Source of the DNA: Archaeoglobales archaeon
Lineage (GTDB): Archaea > Halobacteriota > Archaeoglobi > Archaeoglobales > Archaeoglobaceae
Direction: 5' to 3'
Assembly (NCBI GenBank): GCA_029984855.1
Contig: JARQZL010000026.1
Coordinates: 1 to 51,174 of the forward strand
Length of the DNA: 51,174 bases
A program made the position numbers and the translations under genes. This document shows positions 1 through 10,106 of this stretch, in pieces (within the stretch, counting starts at the first letter, position 1; each line of letters opens with the position of its first letter). The notes under the pieces were generated by a model that was not told where the DNA came from, searched no databases, and was given only the letters and a program-made list of their open reading frames with translations.

Positions 1-76
1 CTACAGGCTTACCGAGAGAGGCAAAAACCTTTTAGAAAAGTTAAGAGAGCTGAACTCAGAGTTCAAAAAGCTTTAG
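1..76 (+). CDS. C-terminal end of a winged-helix protein (partial)
   Basis: The frame starting at base 2 is open from the window edge to a TAG at 74-76. It encodes about 24 residues beginning YRLTERGKNLLEKL. The Y-x-L-T-x-x-G pattern is the wing and last-helix signature of archaeal winged helix-turn-helix regulators, so this is the tail of such a protein whose start lies outside the window. Its last 21 bases overlap the convergent small gene at 56-265. Only the tail is visible, so neither the family nor the target can be named. Confidence 0.55.
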   Translation, partial: YRLTERGKNLLEKLRELNSEFKKL

Positions 77-265
77 CCCCAGACTGGTGATTCTTACCTC
101 TTCTCCCCTCACTTCTGCAAAGCTGAACTTGTTGAGGAATTCTATGGCTTCTCTGGCTTTATCTTTGCTGACCTTCGTTCTCTCTACGATCTCATCGATT
201 CTGTGCCAGTCTTTATTGCTAAGCAGTTTAAGAATCGTGTTGACCACTTCATCAAACTTGTGCAT
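56..265 (-). CDS. Small winged-helix DNA-binding protein
   Basis: A 69-residue protein consisting of one winged helix-turn-helix domain: a first helix (VVNTILKLL), a helix-turn-helix (RIDEIVERTKVSKDKAREAIEFL), and a wing ending in VRITSLGLKLFEL. I chose ATG at 265 because an A/T-rich TATA-like element lies about 25 bases upstream, fitting leaderless transcription. A GTG at 283 would add six residues. The domain is related to the protein at 405-617. Such proteins usually act as transcription regulators or DNA-binding accessory proteins; no target is evident here. Confidence 0.7.
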   Translation of the reverse strand: MHKFDEVVNTILKLLSNKDWHRIDEIVERTKVSKDKAREAIEFLNKFSFAEVRGEEVRITSLGLKLFEL

Positions 266-404
266 GTACTTTCGAATTTCCACACATATTTATTTTTTTC
301 TCTTATTTTTTAATAAGTACTCTTGGTATCATTTGTAGTACATATTACTGATACCTATCTGGAATTCTTACATGCTTTTACATTATTAAACCTAAGAACC
401 AAGC

Positions 405-617
405 ATGAGAGCCCTTGTAGTTATGGGCAAAATTCTCAATCTGCTGAAAATGAGAGAATATGATGTAAAAGAGATATCGGAAAGCTTGAAGGTTCCTGAA
501 CCAGAAATCAGGGAAATTCTGCAGGCAATGGTAGGGATCGAGCTTGTTGAAATCAACGGAAGTGTCAGGCTTACATCTTTCGGCAAAGCAATTGCAGATA
601 TGAAATTGAAAAAATAG
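405..617 (+). CDS. Small winged-helix DNA-binding protein
   Basis: A 70-residue single-domain protein. The helix-turn-helix covers about residues 20-42 (DVKEISESLKVPEPEIREIL), followed by a wing with VRLTSFGKAIADM. It resembles the divergent neighbour at 56-265 in length and fold and is probably a paralogue. A TATA-like ATTATTAAAC lies about 20 bases before ATG 405. An in-frame ATG at 423 would give a 64-residue product and is also possible. It is likely a transcription factor or nucleoid-associated factor; no partner is visible. Confidence 0.7.
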   Translation: MRALVVMGKILNLLKMREYDVKEISESLKVPEPEIREILQAMVGIELVEINGSVRLTSFGKAIADMKLKK

Positions 618-671
618 CGGCTGGTGAACAAACACAGAAAATAAGAAAATAAATAAAATATTTGGAGACTG

Positions 672-2442
<1,771 letters not shown>

Positions 2443-2517
2443 TCTATCACCTTTTTGGAATGCAAGCACACTTTTTAAAAAAATTTTTAATAGTTCAGCT
2501 TAATTACTGTTAATTTT

Positions 2518-2545
2518 TCACAAAACTTGTGATTGCCTCACAAAA
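2518..2545. promoter_or_regulatory. Two TCACAAAA sites between amt and the RHH gene
   Basis: TCACAAAA occurs at 2518-2525 and again at 2538-2545, exactly 20 bases apart, about two helical turns, so both face the same side of the helix. The first copy is also part of an inverted repeat, CACAA-AAC-TTGTG (2519-2531). A TATA-like TTTTTAAATA follows directly at about 2546-2553. The position suggests a ribbon-helix-helix operator that could control both the downstream regulator and amt-glnK. This is inference from spacing and placement. Confidence 0.45.
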
Positions 2546-2576
2546 TTTTTAAATACATAGCTGTGAAGCTGGGGGC

Positions 2577-3107
2577 ATGAAAAATCCAGTTAGAGTTACT
2601 ATCGCCTTCGATGAGGAGAGCCATGAGATATTTAACAGCCTCAGGGAGAAGTTGAAGTTATCACAGAGCGAAATCATCAGGAGAGCCCTCAGGTTCTATT
2701 ACAGGTATCAGGATCTTGAAAAATACGAGAGCGAGAAGATCAAGATTTACGTTGAGATGCTTGCCGAGGGTGAGCACGTAATCCTTGATATAGATCACTG
2801 GATAGCTTTTCTCAGGCTTGTGGAAACACATCCGGAGAAGGAGGAGTTCTGGGAGCTGCATAGAGAGGTTGCAAAGAGTCATGCAGAGCAGTTCAAAGGC
2901 AAATCTGCCGAATACATCCTTGAAAGGCTGGAAGCATGCAACTTCTTCAGAATAAACAGAACAGGCAAGAATGAGTTCACTCTTATCTTGGGAAACGAGA
3001 TTACAAAGGATTTTATAAGAGTGTTTCTGGAGGAGGTTTTTGCTGGTGTTGGTATCAACGCTGAGATAAAGGAGGACTTAACGAAGCTGAGGGTTAGAGT
3101 ACTTTGA
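2577..3107 (+). CDS. Ribbon-helix-helix transcription regulator
   Basis: A 176-residue protein. Residues 5-50 form a CopG/Arc-type ribbon-helix-helix: the DNA-contacting strand PVRVTIAFDEE, then SHEIFNSLREKLKLSQSEIIRRALRFYYRY. The remaining 120 residues form a separate acidic domain that could bind a ligand or mediate oligomerisation; I do not recognise it. GGGGG lies just before ATG 2577. It is divergent from amt-glnK and sits next to repeated TCACAAAA sites, so it may autoregulate and regulate ammonium transport. That link rests on location only. Confidence 0.8.
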   Translation: MKNPVRVTIAFDEESHEIFNSLREKLKLSQSEIIRRALRFYYRYQDLEKYESEKIKIYVEMLAEGEHVILDIDHWIAFLRLVETHPEKEEFWELHREVAKSHAEQFKGKSAEYILERLEACNFFRINRTGKNEFTLILGNEITKDFIRVFLEEVFAGVGINAEIKEDLTKLRVRVL

Positions 3108-3141
3108 CTTTATACTTTGCGAACCTTGCATCTTTAATAAC

Positions 3142-3918
3142 TTACTCGGATCTCATAAACTCCTTCATCTCAAAGCTTAGCTCTTCGTCAATGAGCCGCC
3201 GCAGCAGATCGTTAAGCAGGCTTTCGGTACACGCAACTATCACGCCACTTCCTTGGTGAGCAGCCTCAATGCAGGCATCCTTCGCCCCGAAAAATATCGG
3301 TTCCACTCCTGCCTTTCTGCATGCAACGAGTGCTTCAACCCCTATTGCGACAACTATACTTCGCGGTCTGTTTTTTATAAGCTGCCTGAAAGCATCGGCA
3401 TCAACCTTTCTGCTCCCTCCTCCCCCAACGTCGGGAACCTTTAAAACAATAATCTCCCCCTTCCTTGGCGGCTCGAAACCACTCGTTGCCTTAATGAGTA
3501 CGTCTTCTCCATCGCCCGCCGACATCAAAGCAATACCATTCCCGCTTTTCTCACTCTTCGCATATATGTACCCATCCTGAAACCAGTAAAATACTTCATC
3601 CCCTTCTTTTATATCTCCAACCGCAATCGCTACTACTGACCTGGAAAAGAGCTTTCTCACAAGCTCCTCACTGAAGAGATGCAAGTCTAAGAGGTTTTTT
3701 GTCAGCCAGTTGATACCTTTCTCCGTCACTTCATAGTAGCCTTTATGTACGACGGATACGAGGTTCTCGGCAATTATATCTTTGAAGTGCTCTGATATTG
3801 CCTGTGGCGTTAAACCAAATTTTCTTGCAATATCTCTCTGGCTGCTTTGCTTATTCAAAACGAGCTCCGAGAGAATCAAAAGACGTATCGTATCCTTACG
3901 GCTAAGCAGCAATTTCAT
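3142..3918 (-). CDS. Winged-helix regulator with C-terminal sensor-like domain
   Basis: A 258-residue protein. The N-terminal 70 residues are a winged helix-turn-helix (SSQRDIARKFGLTPQAISEHF, then a wing ending YYEVTEKGINWL). The rest is an alpha/beta domain with a Gly-rich stretch (VPDVGGGGSRKVDAD) and a final part containing IVVAIGVEALVACRKAG and a HQGSGVIVACTES segment. This organisation occurs in a family of predicted archaeal regulators; I cannot name its ligand. The gene is monocistronic, with A/T-rich flanks, and the next gene upstream is divergent. Confidence 0.7.
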   Translation of the reverse strand: MKLLLSRKDTIRLLILSELVLNKQSSQRDIARKFGLTPQAISEHFKDIIAENLVSVVHKGYYEVTEKGINWLTKNLLDLHLFSEELVRKLFSRSVVAIAVGDIKEGDEVFYWFQDGYIYAKSEKSGNGIALMSAGDGEDVLIKATSGFEPPRKGEIIVLKVPDVGGGGSRKVDADAFRQLIKNRPRSIVVAIGVEALVACRKAGVEPIFFGAKDACIEAAHQGSGVIVACTESLLNDLLRRLIDEELSFEMKEFMRSE

Positions 3919-4052
3919 TAGAAATAAAAAAACTCGTAAAATACTTTAACTTTTCTGATTTCAATATGTATAACAATGTATGTGCCTGTATAGGTTTTAG
4001 GGAAAATTATTTCTACTCCTTTGATAACGAATGCTATCAGTGGTGGTCAATC

Positions 4053-4325
4053 ATGCACAAAGAGGAGCTTGTACTTTTGCACCTGACATTGTTCCATATG
4101 AAGAGATTTTTTGAGGAAGCAGGAATTGCAAATGGCCACTTTGATAGCTATGAAAATATCGGAATTCAACCTGTACACATCCATAAAAGCAAGGCCGAGC
4201 ATAAAAAAGCAATTCTGACCCTGTGCAAAGGTATTTCAGACATCTTTAAGGAGAAGCCGCCTGAAGACGTTCTGAAGAACCCAAAAATCCGGGAATTGCT
4301 TGAGGTCATTGCCCCCCAAGGTTGA
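4053..4325 (+). CDS. UPF0058 family protein
   Basis: A 90-residue protein matching the small, euryarchaeal UPF0058 family, whose function is unknown. Recognisable features are the opening MHKEELVLLHLTLFHMKRFF, the central HIHKSKAEHKKAILTL, and an acidic C-terminus. I chose ATG 4053, preceded by GGTGGTC, because it gives the family's normal length; the frame is open for a further 29 codons upstream but that stretch looks non-coding. The tail overlaps the convergent rimI gene by 20 bases. Confidence 0.75.
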   Translation: MHKEELVLLHLTLFHMKRFFEEAGIANGHFDSYENIGIQPVHIHKSKAEHKKAILTLCKGISDIFKEKPPEDVLKNPKIRELLEVIAPQG

Positions 4326-4752
4326 GGGCCATTACGTACGCATCCTCTCCATCGTTGTAGTAGGCAGGTATGACATCGATGATTTCGAATCCCTTTTTTT
4401 TGTATAACTGCTGTGCTATATTATTTGACACCCTTACTTCGAGAAAAAGCTGGGATTTTCCTTTCTCCCTGCATCTCTTAATGATCTCGTCAAGCAGTCT
4501 GTTTCCTATGCCCAGCCCTCTAAATTCCCTCTTGACTGCTATGGACATTATTTTTGCTTCGGAGCCCATTTCCATTGAGGCCACATATCCAACTACCTTT
4601 CTGCCGGCATCAGCCACGAGCACATCACTTCCGTATGTGAGATAGATGTACATGTCGTAGGCGGCACTTTGCGGGGCAAAAGCCTCTTTATCAATCTCCA
4701 AGATGTCTCTGTAGTCTGAGGGCCTGTAATCTCTAACAACTACCGAGATCAC
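4306..4752 (-). CDS. rimI: RimI-type N-terminal acetyltransferase
   Basis: A 148-residue GNAT-fold acetyltransferase. The acetyl-CoA binding motif is V-x-x-x-x-RGLGIGNRLL (about residues 78-90), with the family's conserved LEVRVSNNIAQQLYKKKGFE near the C-terminus. This matches archaeal RimI/Ard1, which acetylates N-termini of proteins such as ribosomal subunits and Alba. The start is GTG 4752. It is alone on its strand, convergent with the UPF0058 gene and divergent from the UPF0146 gene. Confidence 0.85.
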   Translation of the reverse strand: MISVVVRDYRPSDYRDILEIDKEAFAPQSAAYDMYIYLTYGSDVLVADAGRKVVGYVASMEMGSEAKIMSIAVKREFRGLGIGNRLLDEIIKRCREKGKSQLFLEVRVSNNIAQQLYKKKGFEIIDVIPAYYNDGEDAYVMALNLGGQ

Positions 4753-4784
4753 ATTTTTATGTAGGGCATATCAGAATATAAACT

Positions 4785-5168
4785 GTGCGGCCAGAGGCAA
4801 TTGCAGAGTATATAAAATGCAGGTACAGCAGGGTGATTGAGGTGTGTATTGGAAATTACATCGAGGTTGCAAAACTTCTTGGAAGCAGGCTGATTGCTGC
4901 TGTTGATACAAAAATCTGTAGGACTGCGGAAATTCCTTTCTACGTTGATGATATTGTCGAACCGTCAATGGACGTATACTGGCAGGCCGATCTGATTTAT
5001 GCCATAAGACCTCCTCCCGATCTCTGGGCAGATATCCAGCATCTGGCAGAAAAGGTAGATGCTGATTGCCTGATAAGGCCAATGGGTAATGAATTTCTCC
5101 CTTTCCCCTTCAGGCTCGTGAATTATATGGGAGAGCGTTTTTACATCAAACAAGCTCGAAGTGAATGA
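4785..5168 (+). CDS. UPF0146 family protein
   Basis: A 127-residue protein of the archaeal UPF0146 family. It looks like a reduced Rossmann methyltransferase-like fold: VIEVCIGNYIEVAKLL resembles a shortened nucleotide-binding loop, followed by VDTKICR, FYVDDIVEPSMDVY, and DLIYAIRPPPDL. The family has no assigned function and lacks a full AdoMet-binding motif. The start is GTG 4785, which fits the family's N-terminus. The end overlaps the convergent ASCH gene by 23 bases. Confidence 0.7.
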   Translation: MRPEAIAEYIKCRYSRVIEVCIGNYIEVAKLLGSRLIAAVDTKICRTAEIPFYVDDIVEPSMDVYWQADLIYAIRPPPDLWADIQHLAEKVDADCLIRPMGNEFLPFPFRLVNYMGERFYIKQARSE

Positions 5169-5454
5169 TTGTAACAAGCTCATTCTCATGCAGGTCTCCA
5201 TATATTTTCCTCAGCGCATTTATAAGCTCTTCCAAGCTGCTAAATCCGTCTCTTAACGCATCTTCTTCTGTGAGTTCTTTTACCCTTTTTATCACTGCTT
5301 TCCTGATTATCGCTCTTGCAAAAGGCTCGTTGCCGGCTGTGAGGGTGATAACATCCCCAACAGGGCAGGTCTTTATTCCTTTTCTGATTGTGGTTTTCTT
5401 TTTTCTCCGGAGGATTGGAACAACGTACTCCTCATCGAAGTTTATCGCTTTCAT
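5146..5454 (-). CDS. ASCH-domain protein, possible N4-acetylcytidine amidohydrolase
   Basis: A 102-residue protein, almost entirely one ASCH (PUA-like) domain. It contains KKTTIRKG (residues 19-26), CPVGDVITL (30-38), and a C-terminal strand VTIIHFEL. The ASCH protein YqfB of E. coli hydrolyses N4-acetylcytidine using a Lys and a Thr spaced as K-x-x-T; here Lys19 and Thr22 occupy that spacing, and Asp69 may stand for its Glu. I aligned YqfB from memory. I chose ATG 5454 by domain length; a longer frame exists upstream but lies inside tmcA. It overlaps the end of tmcA by 23 bases on the same strand, so the two are translationally coupled. Confidence 0.75.
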   Translation of the reverse strand: MKAINFDEEYVVPILRRKKKTTIRKGIKTCPVGDVITLTAGNEPFARAIIRKAVIKRVKELTEEDALRDGFSSLEELINALRKIYGDLHENELVTIIHFELV

Positions 5455-7726
5455 ACCATTTCCACACCTTCTGGATGGCTCCAACAAGAACCCTGAAGGG
5501 AACATCTTCAGGAACTTCAATCTGCCACCACGGTCTGAGCTGAAGGCACTTTGCAATTAAGGCTCTCTCTTCTTTCCCGTCAAGCTCAGCTCTATCCGCT
5601 CTTGAGTAGAAGTACTTTGCAAGGGGTCTTGCAATGTCGGATATATATTCATACAGGCTTAAACCCTGAAAGTACTTTTTCAGTCTCTTTCTGTCTATCT
5701 CGCATACCTCAGGTCTCACAATGCCAGTATCTTTGGAAAGACTGTGAAGGAGCTGAATGGCAGTTTCAACATCTAAATCCGACAGCTCGTCATTGAGCCA
5801 CTCGAGCAGCCTTCTCACAAACATGGAGTTCAGGCTCTCCACAACCCGTGTTTTGAGGTCTTTAAGAACGATGACTGTATGTTCTCCGGACGTCTCACTC
5901 CTCTGAGGGGTTATGTGTATCGGAGAGAAGCCGTTTTTCATCCAGAACCTCAATAATTCGGGTGAAACTCCAAAACCTGAACCCACCCAGGCCATCCCGC
6001 TTTTAACAGCCCACTCCACAAGCTTCTGCAGTCCGAAGCTTCCTATACCCATGCTCATGACGGAGGGATGCGTTGCTATCCTGACGATTCTCACACCCGG
6101 AAGCAGGGGAAAGTCGTAGTTCCAGTAGTGCTTGAGCACAAGATCAGGAATTATATGTCCTCTTGGCTTGTAGCCCTCTGTCATCTCCTGAATCATCTCC
6201 TCGCTCAGCCGTCCCTCAACTGCTATATGGATTGAGCAGACAGTTTTTCCGTTGACTGCAACACGGAAAGGAATGTGGTTTGGCATGTCTGCCAGGATTA
6301 CTACATCTGATGGTCTGTTTCTGTAGTGTGCGAGCACGTATATACCAAAGAACTCTCTCAGCAACCTCTCATCGTTGAACATTGCATCTTTGTTGATTAA
6401 TTCAAAGGTGAATTTTCCCTCCTTTATTGCCTCTATGTCTTCCTCATCAAGTTCTGCTGGCTGAGCATCGAGTAAAAGAACATCATAGAGCCACGTCTCA
6501 ATAGGGTCGCTCTTTCCATATCTTATGGGTTCTTCGAGATGTATCCTCTCGATTTCAACTGTTTTATCACTCTCAAGCTTTTTCAGAAACCTTATGCTGA
6601 AACCCCTTCCTGATCCCTCATATCCGTGAATTGTTGTTGAAAAAACGGCATAGCGTACACCCTTTGTGATCTCCCAGAGAACCGGTACGTCTATTCCTGC
6701 GGCTTCATCAACTATTATTATGTCAGCATACTCTTTTTCAATCATCGCCCTTCGGGGTACAACGTATTCCACTCTTGCAAACCTGCTGTTCAGAACGGTG
6801 ATGAGTCCATTACTCTCCTTGACCCTGAAATCCTTCATCCCCTGTCGTATGAGAGCTTTTTTCAGGAATCGAAAGTATGTCTGGACTGATTGGGGTGTTG
6901 GAGCCACTACCATCACTCTGACAGGTCTTCTCAGAACACGGTGCATTCTTGATATTAGATATGGAGTAACTATGCCCAGAACTGCTGTTTTTCCTCTCCC
7001 CCTATCTGCCGTTATAACCACGGACTTTCTTTCTTTCATCCTGTTGAAGAAGTTCTCAAACATCTGCAGTACTCTAACCTGATCCTGTGTTGCGCAGAGC
7101 TTGTAGAGTTTTCTCTTTATCTCCTTTGCCTCAGGAATCCGGATTTCTCTTTTTCTCTCTCTATCTTCTCTATACCCGTACTTTTTTATGAGTCTTCTTT
7201 TTTCGGCATCAAAGATTATCACTCCTTCGGCCTCAATTGTCCTTTTTATGAATCTGCGGTAAAATCTGGGGGTCACATCACTGGCCGTGTAGGGATCACT
7301 TACCAGCTCTTTATGCCATCTCCCGATGAGACTCCCCCAGCTCTCTGTGTGTGGGCCTATGGCCACGATCATTCCACCTTCGGAGATTGTCTCAACGATT
7401 ACACCCAGATCGTTTGGGTGAAAACCCTCTGTTAAGTCGAGAAGGAGAGAAGAGTAAGTTTCCCCGAGGATGGACGAGGATTCTCTGTAATGAACGAACT
7501 TTCCATTGAAGTACTCTTCTGCCATTTCGAGGAACCTGCTTCTTCCGACAACAATCAGGTCTCTATCTCCTGCAACTTCTCTGTATCTGCGGAAGACTCT
7601 TCTTGCGAGCTTGAATATTTTGCCTTCCAGTTCGGAACAACAGATCATAACCATAAAGCGGTGCCTGTTCTTAATCGCAATGCTGGCCGCATTCTGCACT
7701 TCAGCGAGCAGAGCTTTTACGGTCAT
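5432..7726 (-). CDS. tmcA: tRNA(Met) cytidine acetyltransferase TmcA
   Basis: A 764-residue enzyme that acetylates cytidine to N4-acetylcytidine (ac4C) in RNA, using acetyl-CoA and ATP. Domain order matches TmcA/Kre33: an N-terminal DUF1726-like region (about 1-200); an RNA-helicase-like ATPase with Walker A ADRGRGKTAVL (240-250) and a Walker B-like IIIVDEAAG; a GNAT domain with RIATHPSVMSMGIGSFGLQ; and a helical tRNA-binding tail. A TATA-like TTTTTATTTTC lies about 25 bases before ATG 7726, so it appears leaderless. In hyperthermophiles ac4C is abundant in rRNA and tRNA. The downstream ASCH gene overlaps it. Confidence 0.93.
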   Translation of the reverse strand: MTVKALLAEVQNAASIAIKNRHRFMVMICCSELEGKIFKLARRVFRRYREVAGDRDLIVVGRSRFLEMAEEYFNGKFVHYRESSSILGETYSSLLLDLTEGFHPNDLGVIVETISEGGMIVAIGPHTESWGSLIGRWHKELVSDPYTASDVTPRFYRRFIKRTIEAEGVIIFDAEKRRLIKKYGYREDRERKREIRIPEAKEIKRKLYKLCATQDQVRVLQMFENFFNRMKERKSVVITADRGRGKTAVLGIVTPYLISRMHRVLRRPVRVMVVAPTPQSVQTYFRFLKKALIRQGMKDFRVKESNGLITVLNSRFARVEYVVPRRAMIEKEYADIIIVDEAAGIDVPVLWEITKGVRYAVFSTTIHGYEGSGRGFSIRFLKKLESDKTVEIERIHLEEPIRYGKSDPIETWLYDVLLLDAQPAELDEEDIEAIKEGKFTFELINKDAMFNDERLLREFFGIYVLAHYRNRPSDVVILADMPNHIPFRVAVNGKTVCSIHIAVEGRLSEEMIQEMTEGYKPRGHIIPDLVLKHYWNYDFPLLPGVRIVRIATHPSVMSMGIGSFGLQKLVEWAVKSGMAWVGSGFGVSPELLRFWMKNGFSPIHITPQRSETSGEHTVIVLKDLKTRVVESLNSMFVRRLLEWLNDELSDLDVETAIQLLHSLSKDTGIVRPEVCEIDRKRLKKYFQGLSLYEYISDIARPLAKYFYSRADRAELDGKEERALIAKCLQLRPWWQIEVPEDVPFRVLVGAIQKVWKWYESDKLR

Positions 7727-7880
7727 CCATCAGAACCCGAGCCAGATGAAAATAAAAACGTTTGCTCGAGTTCGAGCAGAAGTTTACGGAGCAACCGATA
7801 AACATTGGAAGACGTATCAGTCCACATCGAAACTCAAGACTGACACAACTTTTAAATATCGTCTACAAGTGTGCCAAGCT

Positions 7881-8324
7881 ATGGGTGAATTCAAGCATAT
7901 AGTCAGGATTGCCGATACAGACCTTGATGGAAATCGAAGTGTCATGTTCGCTCTTACAGGAGTAAAGGGCATAGGCATGAGAATGTCAAAATCGATTTTA
8001 AATGCCATTGGAGTTGATGGAAGGCGGAAACTTGGAGAACTCGACGATGAGATGATAGAAAAATTGAAGAAGTTTGTGGAAGAAGATATCGATTCTCTGT
8101 CACCATGGCTCCTCAACAGGAGGAAGGATCCATATACAGGCAAAAACCTTCATCTGCTCAGTAAGGATGTTGATTTTGCGAAGATGGTTGATATCGAAAC
8201 CATGATCAGAATGAAGTGTTACCGTGGTATAAGGCATGCGAGGGGTAAGAAAGTAAGGGGGCAGAGAACACGCTCAACCGGCAGGTCTGGTAGAACGGTT
8301 GGTGTTGTGAGGAGAAAGAGGTAG
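7881..8324 (+). CDS. rps13: 30S ribosomal protein uS13
   Basis: A 147-residue archaeal uS13, located in the head of the small subunit. It begins MGEFKHIVRIADTDLDGNRS, contains the helix-hairpin-helix LTGVKGIGMRMSKSIL, and ends with the basic tail RGKKVRGQRTRSTGRSGRTV. The frame is open much further upstream, but a TATA-like CTTTTAAATATCG about 26 bases before ATG 7881 and homologous N-termini fix this start. It leads an operon with rps4, rps11 and rpoD, divergent from tmcA. Confidence 0.96.
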   Translation: MGEFKHIVRIADTDLDGNRSVMFALTGVKGIGMRMSKSILNAIGVDGRRKLGELDDEMIEKLKKFVEEDIDSLSPWLLNRRKDPYTGKNLHLLSKDVDFAKMVDIETMIRMKCYRGIRHARGKKVRGQRTRSTGRSGRTVGVVRRKR

Positions 8325-8333
8325 GGTGATTTT

Positions 8334-8885
8334 ATGGGCGATCCAAGGAGACATAGAAAGAAATATCTGACTCCTCCACGCCCTTGGGATAAGGTGAGGC
8401 TTGAGAGGGAGGTTCAGGTTGTTATTAAATATGGCCTCAGAAATAAAAGGGAGCTGTGGAGGTTTCAAAACATCCTGAGAAAGTACAGAAGAGTTGCGAG
8501 AGATCTGCTTGCCAAGGTCGATCTGCCTGGAAAAGAAGGCGAGTATGCAAAAGCAAAGGCTCAGATGGTCATAAAGAAACTTATTAGGATCGGTGTTCTG
8601 AAGGAAAATGCGACACTTGATGACATTCTAAATCTTGGTGTTGAAGATTTCCTTGAAAGAAGACTTCAGACCGTAGTTTACAGACAGGGACTTGCAAACA
8701 CAATAAAGCAGGCAAGGCAACTTATTGTACATGGCCACATCGCTGTTGATGGCAGGCGAGTTACCTCACCAAGTTATATCGTGGAGAGAGATGAGGAGAG
8801 CAGGATAATGTACTATGCCAACTCCCCCTTCGCCAAGAAGGAGCTTGTTGTGAAGGCTGGAAATGAGGCATATAAAGGGACATAA
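8334..8885 (+). CDS. rps4: 30S ribosomal protein uS4
   Basis: A 183-residue archaeal uS4, one of the primary 16S rRNA binders. It starts [19 protein letters not shown]. The central S4 RNA-binding domain begins at [21 protein letters not shown] and includes [20 protein letters not shown]. The start lies nine bases after the rps13 stop and is preceded by AGGGTGAT. Length and gene order are standard for euryarchaea. Confidence 0.96.
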   Translation: MGDPRRHRKKYLTPPRPWDKVRLEREVQVVIKYGLRNKRELWRFQNILRKYRRVARDLLAKVDLPGKEGEYAKAKAQMVIKKLIRIGVLKENATLDDILNLGVEDFLERRLQTVVYRQGLANTIKQARQLIVHGHIAVDGRRVTSPSYIVERDEESRIMYYANSPFAKKELVVKAGNEAYKGT

Positions 8886-8899
8886 GGAGGAGGTATATA

Positions 8900-9298
8900 A
8901 TGTCTGAGAAAAAAAAGAAAAGATGGGGAATTGCGCACATATTTTCATCATACAACAATACAATAATCACGATAACGGATATTACAGGCAGTGAGACTGT
9001 TGCAAGAATAAGCGGTGGTATGGTTGTAAAGGCGGATAGAGATGAAGGAAACCCCTACACTGCAATGCAAGCAGCCTTAAGAGTTGCAGAAGTGGCAAAG
9101 GAGAAGGGGATAGAGGGAGTTCATATCAAGGTAAGGGCACCCGGTGGTAACAGGCAGACTGCACCGGGGCCCGGGGCACAGGCTGCAATAAGGGCTCTGG
9201 CGAGAGCAGGTCTTAAGATTGGAAGAATAGAGGACGTTACGCCAATACCGCACGACGGAACGAGGCCACCTGGTGGAAAGAGAGGCAGGAGGGTCTGA
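8900..9298 (+). CDS. rps11: 30S ribosomal protein uS11
   Basis: A 132-residue uS11, which sits in the platform of the small subunit near the decoding region. It begins with a Lys-rich leader [20 protein letters not shown] and shows the family signature [15 protein letters not shown], followed by [20 protein letters not shown] and a basic C-terminus. GGAGG lies about ten bases before ATG 8900. It is the third gene of the rps13-rps4-rps11-rpoD operon. Confidence 0.96.
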   Translation: MSEKKKKRWGIAHIFSSYNNTIITITDITGSETVARISGGMVVKADRDEGNPYTAMQAALRVAEVAKEKGIEGVHIKVRAPGGNRQTAPGPGAQAAIRALARAGLKIGRIEDVTPIPHDGTRPPGGKRGRRV

Positions 9299-9306
9299 AG
9301 ATAATT

Positions 9307-10104
9307 ATGAAACTCGAATTTGTTGAGGATGGTGAACTCAGAGCATCATTCATTCTTCGTAATGCTTCTGCAGCTTTTGCAAATTCAGTAAGGCGGGCGA
9401 TGAAAAGCCTGGTACCGACAATGGCTGTTGACTATGTAGACATATATCTCAACACATCTTGCCTTTATGATGAAGTACTTGCTCACCGTATCGGCCTGAT
9501 ACCTCTCATTACCAAGCTTGATAAATTCAATATGCCGGAAGAGTGCTCATGTGGTGGAGAGGGTTGCCCAAACTGCCAGGTCTCTCTGAGACTCAACGTT
9601 GAGGGCCCAAAGCTGGTGTACTCAGGGGATTTTGTTTCTGATGATCCCGAAACCGTTCCTGTTTACGGAAATATACCTGTAGTAAAGCTGTATAAAGGCC
9701 AGCAACTCATGATTGAGGCTGTTGCTAGGCTCGGGACGGGAAAGGAACATGCAAAGTATCAGCCTGTCTCGGTATGTGCGTACAAAATAATTCCGAACAT
9801 CCAAGTCAGCAGCGAATGCAGTGGATGCGAGGAGTGCGTTAAAGCATGTCCCAGAAGTGTTCTGGAGTTTAAAGATGGAGAGGTTAAGGTTAAAGATGTT
9901 CTTGCATGCTCCATGTGTATGGAATGTGTTAATGTATGCAGCGAGGGAACCATAAAAGTGGAAGAAACGAATGACTATCTGTTTACTGTTGAGAGCATAG
10001 GTTCAATGCCAGTGAAGAATATAATACAAAAAGCTCTTGAAATTCTAATAGATAAGGCAAAAGGAATGAATGAAACTCTTGCGGTGTTGGGCGAAGAGAG
10101 TTAG
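9307..10104 (+). CDS. rpoD: RNA polymerase subunit Rpo3 (D) with two Fe-S motifs
   Basis: A 265-residue subunit D, which dimerises with L and starts RNA polymerase assembly. The N-terminal dimerisation part contains RNASAAFANSVRRAMKSLVP. An insert carries a zinc-like CSCGGEGCPNC and, at about residues 170-217, two ferredoxin motifs: C-x2-C-x2-C-x3-C-P (CSGCEECVKACP) and C-x2-C-x2-C-x3-C (CSMCMECVNVC). Subunits with two full motifs can hold two [4Fe-4S] clusters, and clusters in this subunit are thought to stabilise it and sense redox. The rpl18e gene that often follows is absent; the next gene is convergent two bases away. Confidence 0.95.
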   Translation: MKLEFVEDGELRASFILRNASAAFANSVRRAMKSLVPTMAVDYVDIYLNTSCLYDEVLAHRIGLIPLITKLDKFNMPEECSCGGEGCPNCQVSLRLNVEGPKLVYSGDFVSDDPETVPVYGNIPVVKLYKGQQLMIEAVARLGTGKEHAKYQPVSVCAYKIIPNIQVSSECSGCEECVKACPRSVLEFKDGEVKVKDVLACSMCMECVNVCSEGTIKVEETNDYLFTVESIGSMPVKNIIQKALEILIDKAKGMNETLAVLGEES

Positions 10105-10106
10105 AG

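Noticed and set aside
7506-7880. N-terminal extension of uS13 by 125 residues
   Set aside because: The extra part lies opposite tmcA, is not like ribosomal proteins, and a TATA box places transcription start at 7881.
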